Below, piece after piece: positions 4,662 through 6,545 of a stretch of DNA of 6,545 nucleotides. A program made the translations under genes and the position numbers. This stretch comes from SIG578 sp036311245 (lineage in GTDB: Bacteria > Bacillota > Clostridia > Oscillospirales > Ruminococcaceae). The notes below the pieces were generated by a model. The model was not told the origin of the DNA, did no database searches, and saw only the letters and a list, made by a program, of their open reading frames with translations. The stretch is from assembly GCA_036311245.1 (NCBI GenBank), contig JAXJQH010000055.1, positions 1 to 6,545 of the forward strand, written 5' to 3'. Every line of letters starts with the position of its first letter. Position 1 is the stretch's first letter.

Positions 4662-5432
4662 ATGAATAAAAAAAGAGCTAACAATAGCGAGGATTATGTC
4701 CCTGAGGTCTCCTCCCCTCCCAACGAAAATAATGAAAGCGGCGGGCAGGACGGAGAGCTTGGTCATATTATACAGACGGGGTCCATTACCCAGGCGGGAA
4801 GTCGCTATACCATTCACTGTCTGACTATTATCGGGCAGGTAGAGGGACATTACATTCTTCCTCCTCAGAACAAGACAAGCAAATACGAGCACATTATCCC
4901 GCAGCTTGTTGCTGTTGAGCAGGACCCTAAGATTGACGGGCTTATCATCATTTTAAACACCGTTGGCGGAGATGTTGAGGCGGGACTTGCCATTTCTGAG
5001 CTGATTTCGGGAATGAAAAAGCCAACTGTTTCGCTTGTGCTCGGCGGCGGACATTCCATAGGTGTTCCGCTTGCAGTTTCCTCAAAGCATTCATTTATCG
5101 TTCCATCTGCCACAATGACCATTCATCCCGTTCGCATAAACGGACTTGTATTAGGCACACCGCAGACATTTTCTTATTTTGAAAAGATACAAAGCCGCAT
5201 TACAGGCTTTGTTTCAAGAAATTCCAACATTTCAGAGGAGCGGTTTTGCGAGCTTATGCTCAATAACAACGAGCTTGTTAATGACATAGGAACTATTTTA
5301 AGCGGAGAACAGGCGGTAAAGGAAGGTCTTATAGACTCTATCGGCGGTCTTTCCGATGCTGTTGAGTGTCTCTTTGAAATGATTGAGCAAAACAGCGACG
5401 AAAATGAGCAGGACAACAGCAAAGACTCTTAA
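4662..5432 (+). CDS. tepA: TepA/YmfB-type ClpP-fold serine protease (translocation-enhancing protein)
   Basis: A 256-residue cytoplasmic protein. Residues 1-35 are an acidic, polar, poorly conserved extension. From about 48 it follows the ClpP fold: IDGLIIILNTVGGDVEAGLA (91-110, the NTxGG strand-turn), GGGHSIGVPLA (128-138) with the nucleophile candidate Ser132, and TMTIHPVRINGLVLGTPQTF (151-170) with His155. The third triad residue may be Asp208 in NDIGT, which is less certain. The last part, SGEQAVKEGLIDSIGG (214-229), is the usual ClpP C-terminal motif, followed by an acidic tail. GGGHSIGVP and TIHPVR closely resemble Bacillus subtilis TepA (YmfB) rather than true ClpP. TepA was proposed to aid protein export or degrade exported peptides; its real substrates are poorly known. 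It lies 65 bases upstream of the ftsK-like gene, the same order as tepA-ylzJ-spoIIIE in Bacillus but without a ylzJ-sized gene between. Confidence 0.9.
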   Translation: MNKKRANNSEDYVPEVSSPPNENNESGGQDGELGHIIQTGSITQAGSRYTIHCLTIIGQVEGHYILPPQNKTSKYEHIIPQLVAVEQDPKIDGLIIILNTVGGDVEAGLAISELISGMKKPTVSLVLGGGHSIGVPLAVSSKHSFIVPSATMTIHPVRINGLVLGTPQTFSYFEKIQSRITGFVSRNSNISEERFCELMLNNNELVNDIGTILSGEQAVKEGLIDSIGGLSDAVECLFEMIEQNSDENEQDNSKDS

Positions 5433-5450
5433 AAATGCCGAAAGGCATTT
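5433..5450 (+). other. Stem-loop with GAAA tetraloop directly after tepA
   Basis: A perfect 7-bp stem AAATGCC / GGCATTT closes a GAAA (GNRA) tetraloop and starts on the base after the tepA stop codon. The T-run after the stem is only the three T of the stem itself, so it is a poor intrinsic terminator. It could be a 3'-end stabiliser, a processing site or a weak attenuator between tepA and the ftsK-like gene. Confidence 0.55.
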
Positions 5451-5481
5451 ACATAGAAAAATGGAATTAAAAATACATAAG

Positions 5482-5486
5482 TAAGG
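5482..5486 (+). promoter_or_regulatory. Weak ribosome binding site for the ftsK-like gene
   Basis: TAAGG is the only Shine-Dalgarno-like sequence before the coding region. Its spacing suits a TTG start at 5498 (11 bases) and not the in-frame GTG at 5489 (2 bases). No ATG is available after the upstream in-frame stop at 5468. Confidence 0.45.
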
Positions 5487-5497
5487 CTGTGAAAAAT

Positions 5498-6545
5498 TTG
5501 GCTACACGTGGTACCTCAGGTAAAAAGAAAACATCTGCAAGGAGAGGGCGTCCCACCAAGGCGCAGGCCGAGGCAAAACGCCAATCGGCTATACAAAGCT
5601 CTCGCCGTCAGCTATGGGCGCTGGTATTGTTTGGCGCATCACTCATTTTAGGAGTTCTCACCTTCTTAGAGGGAGAGAATTTCTGGTCTGTGCTGCACCG
5701 CGGCTTTTTTGGGTTATTTGGAATAGCCGCATATCTTGTTGCTCCGCTTGCGCTGCTCATTTCTGTTTTGCTCGCATTCGAACAGTATATCGGCAGTGTA
5801 AAAACCAAAATATTTCAGGCGTTGACGCTTGTTATGCTTATGAGCGGCGCTTTCCACATCTTTTTCTCAGTGCAGCCTGAGGGAAGTAATTTCTTTTCGC
5901 GCCTTATAAATCTTTTTGAGCTTGGTATGGAAAGGCGCGGCGGAGGACTTTGTGCGGCGTTGTTTGGCTGGTCGCTTGTGTCACTTTTCGGCAAGGTCGC
6001 TGCCTCTATAGTTATTGTTATTGTTATAATAATCTTCATATTTATTGTTTTAGGAATTACCGTCAGCGATATTGTTTCATTCTGTAAAAACACCGTTAAA
6101 AAGCCTGTTGAGGGTCTTGAGCGGGCATATCAGGAGCATATCGAGCATCGAGAAAGCGAGCGCGAGGACGATGATTACAGCCCCGATATTGACATTTCCT
6201 TAGGTCCTGATGCGCCCAAGAGAACAAGGCGCGCGCCCTCAACTCTCACCGAGGAAATCGACGACCCCAACGCAAAAACCGAAAAGGCTCGCCGCGCAAA
6301 GCAAAAGCTTCTCGGCGCAGATGATATTGACATTGCGGTTGACGATAATGAAGAGCAGGAGCAGACTCCTGAGGTTAAAATAGACGATTTGTTTGAGTCT
6401 GAGACTTCCACTCAAGAGGAGAATACCAAAACCGAGGAGAAAAAGGACGAGGACGAGCAAACCACGCTTTACAGCACGGGAGCGGAAAACCGCATCTATA
6501 CATATCCCCCACTCACACTTTTAAATGCTCCGAAAATTACAAGAC
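5498..6545 (+). CDS. FtsK/SpoIIIE family DNA translocase, N-terminal part (3' end outside window)
   Basis: I translated this frame to the right edge: 349 codons, no stop. Residues 1-38 are a basic tail (ATRGTSGKKKTSARRGRPTK). Hydrophobic segments at about 40-57, 70-93, 105-124 and 151-187 (a very Ile/Val-rich run at 170-184) form the membrane anchor, as in FtsK/SpoIIIE, where four helices hold the protein at the division septum. Residues about 215-325 are a charged, mostly acidic linker. The sequence ends with IYTYPPLTLLNAPK (333-346), the Y-PPLxLL motif that opens the conserved translocase region. The RecA-like motor and the gamma domain are outside the window, so FtsK (vegetative) and SpoIIIE (sporulation) cannot be told apart. 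The start is uncertain: TTG 5498 fits the ribosome binding site best (MATRGTSGKKK), and GTG 5489 would add three residues. It is probably co-transcribed with tepA. Confidence 0.9.
   Translation, partial: MATRGTSGKKKTSARRGRPTKAQAEAKRQSAIQSSRRQLWALVLFGASLILGVLTFLEGENFWSVLHRGFFGLFGIAAYLVAPLALLISVLLAFEQYIGSVKTKIFQALTLVMLMSGAFHIFFSVQPEGSNFFSRLINLFELGMERRGGGLCAALFGWSLVSLFGKVAASIVIVIVIIIFIFIVLGITVSDIVSFCKNTVKKPVEGLERAYQEHIEHRESEREDDDYSPDIDISLGPDAPKRTRRAPSTLTEEIDDPNAKTEKARRAKQKLLGADDIDIAVDDNEEQEQTPEVKIDDLFESETSTQEENTKTEEKKDEDEQTTLYSTGAENRIYTYPPLTLLNAPKITR

Noticed and set aside
4563..4892. A 109-codon minus-strand frame over the tepA promoter and 5' end
   Set aside because: It is antisense to tepA and covers its near-consensus promoter, with no family resemblance; a shadow.

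Overview
The window looks like a chromosomal segment of a low-to-moderate GC Bacillota, most likely class Clostridia (Oscillospirales/Ruminococcaceae-like). The signs are AAAGGAGG-type ribosome binding sites, sigma-A-like TTGACA/TATAAT promoters in AT-rich gaps, and Firmicutes gene pairs (zapA next to a U32 'peptidase', tepA next to ftsK/spoIIIE). Taxonomy is inferred from gene content only. No mobile element, CRISPR array, tRNA or rRNA was seen, and no gene-free stretch exceeds about 230 bases.

Left part (1-1861, minus strand): zapA (FtsZ-ring protein) is followed by a U32-family protein that runs off the left edge (475 residues visible). They form one operon behind a strong extended -10 promoter. 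Its -35 region is interleaved with that of a divergent promoter driving a small four-helix membrane protein of the CmpB-like family (1969-2358). A short GC-rich bidirectional terminator separates that gene from a convergent YfcE-type metallophosphoesterase gene (2404-2865, minus).

Middle (2947-3946, plus): three small, tightly packed, co-oriented genes of unknown function. The first two overlap by 11 bases and the third starts at GTG behind a very strong ribosome binding site. The first two products are helical and soluble; the third ends in a hydrophobic hairpin. This is the least explained part of the window. A convergent minus-strand gene (3950-4429) ends only 3 bases away. Its product has the outline of a signal peptidase I (TM helix, GxL-VK strand, IP-G strand, TM helix) but lacks the catalytic serine and the middle of the catalytic domain.

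Right part (4550-6545, plus): a near-consensus promoter drives tepA, a ClpP-fold protein with Ser and His in place. A stem-loop and a short linker follow, then the N-terminal membrane domain and acidic linker of an FtsK/SpoIIIE DNA translocase cut by the right edge. Division (ZapA), chromosome translocation (FtsK/SpoIIIE) and the TepA protease are the recognisable themes. The small unknown genes between them could be related to division or sporulation, but nothing in the sequence proves it.
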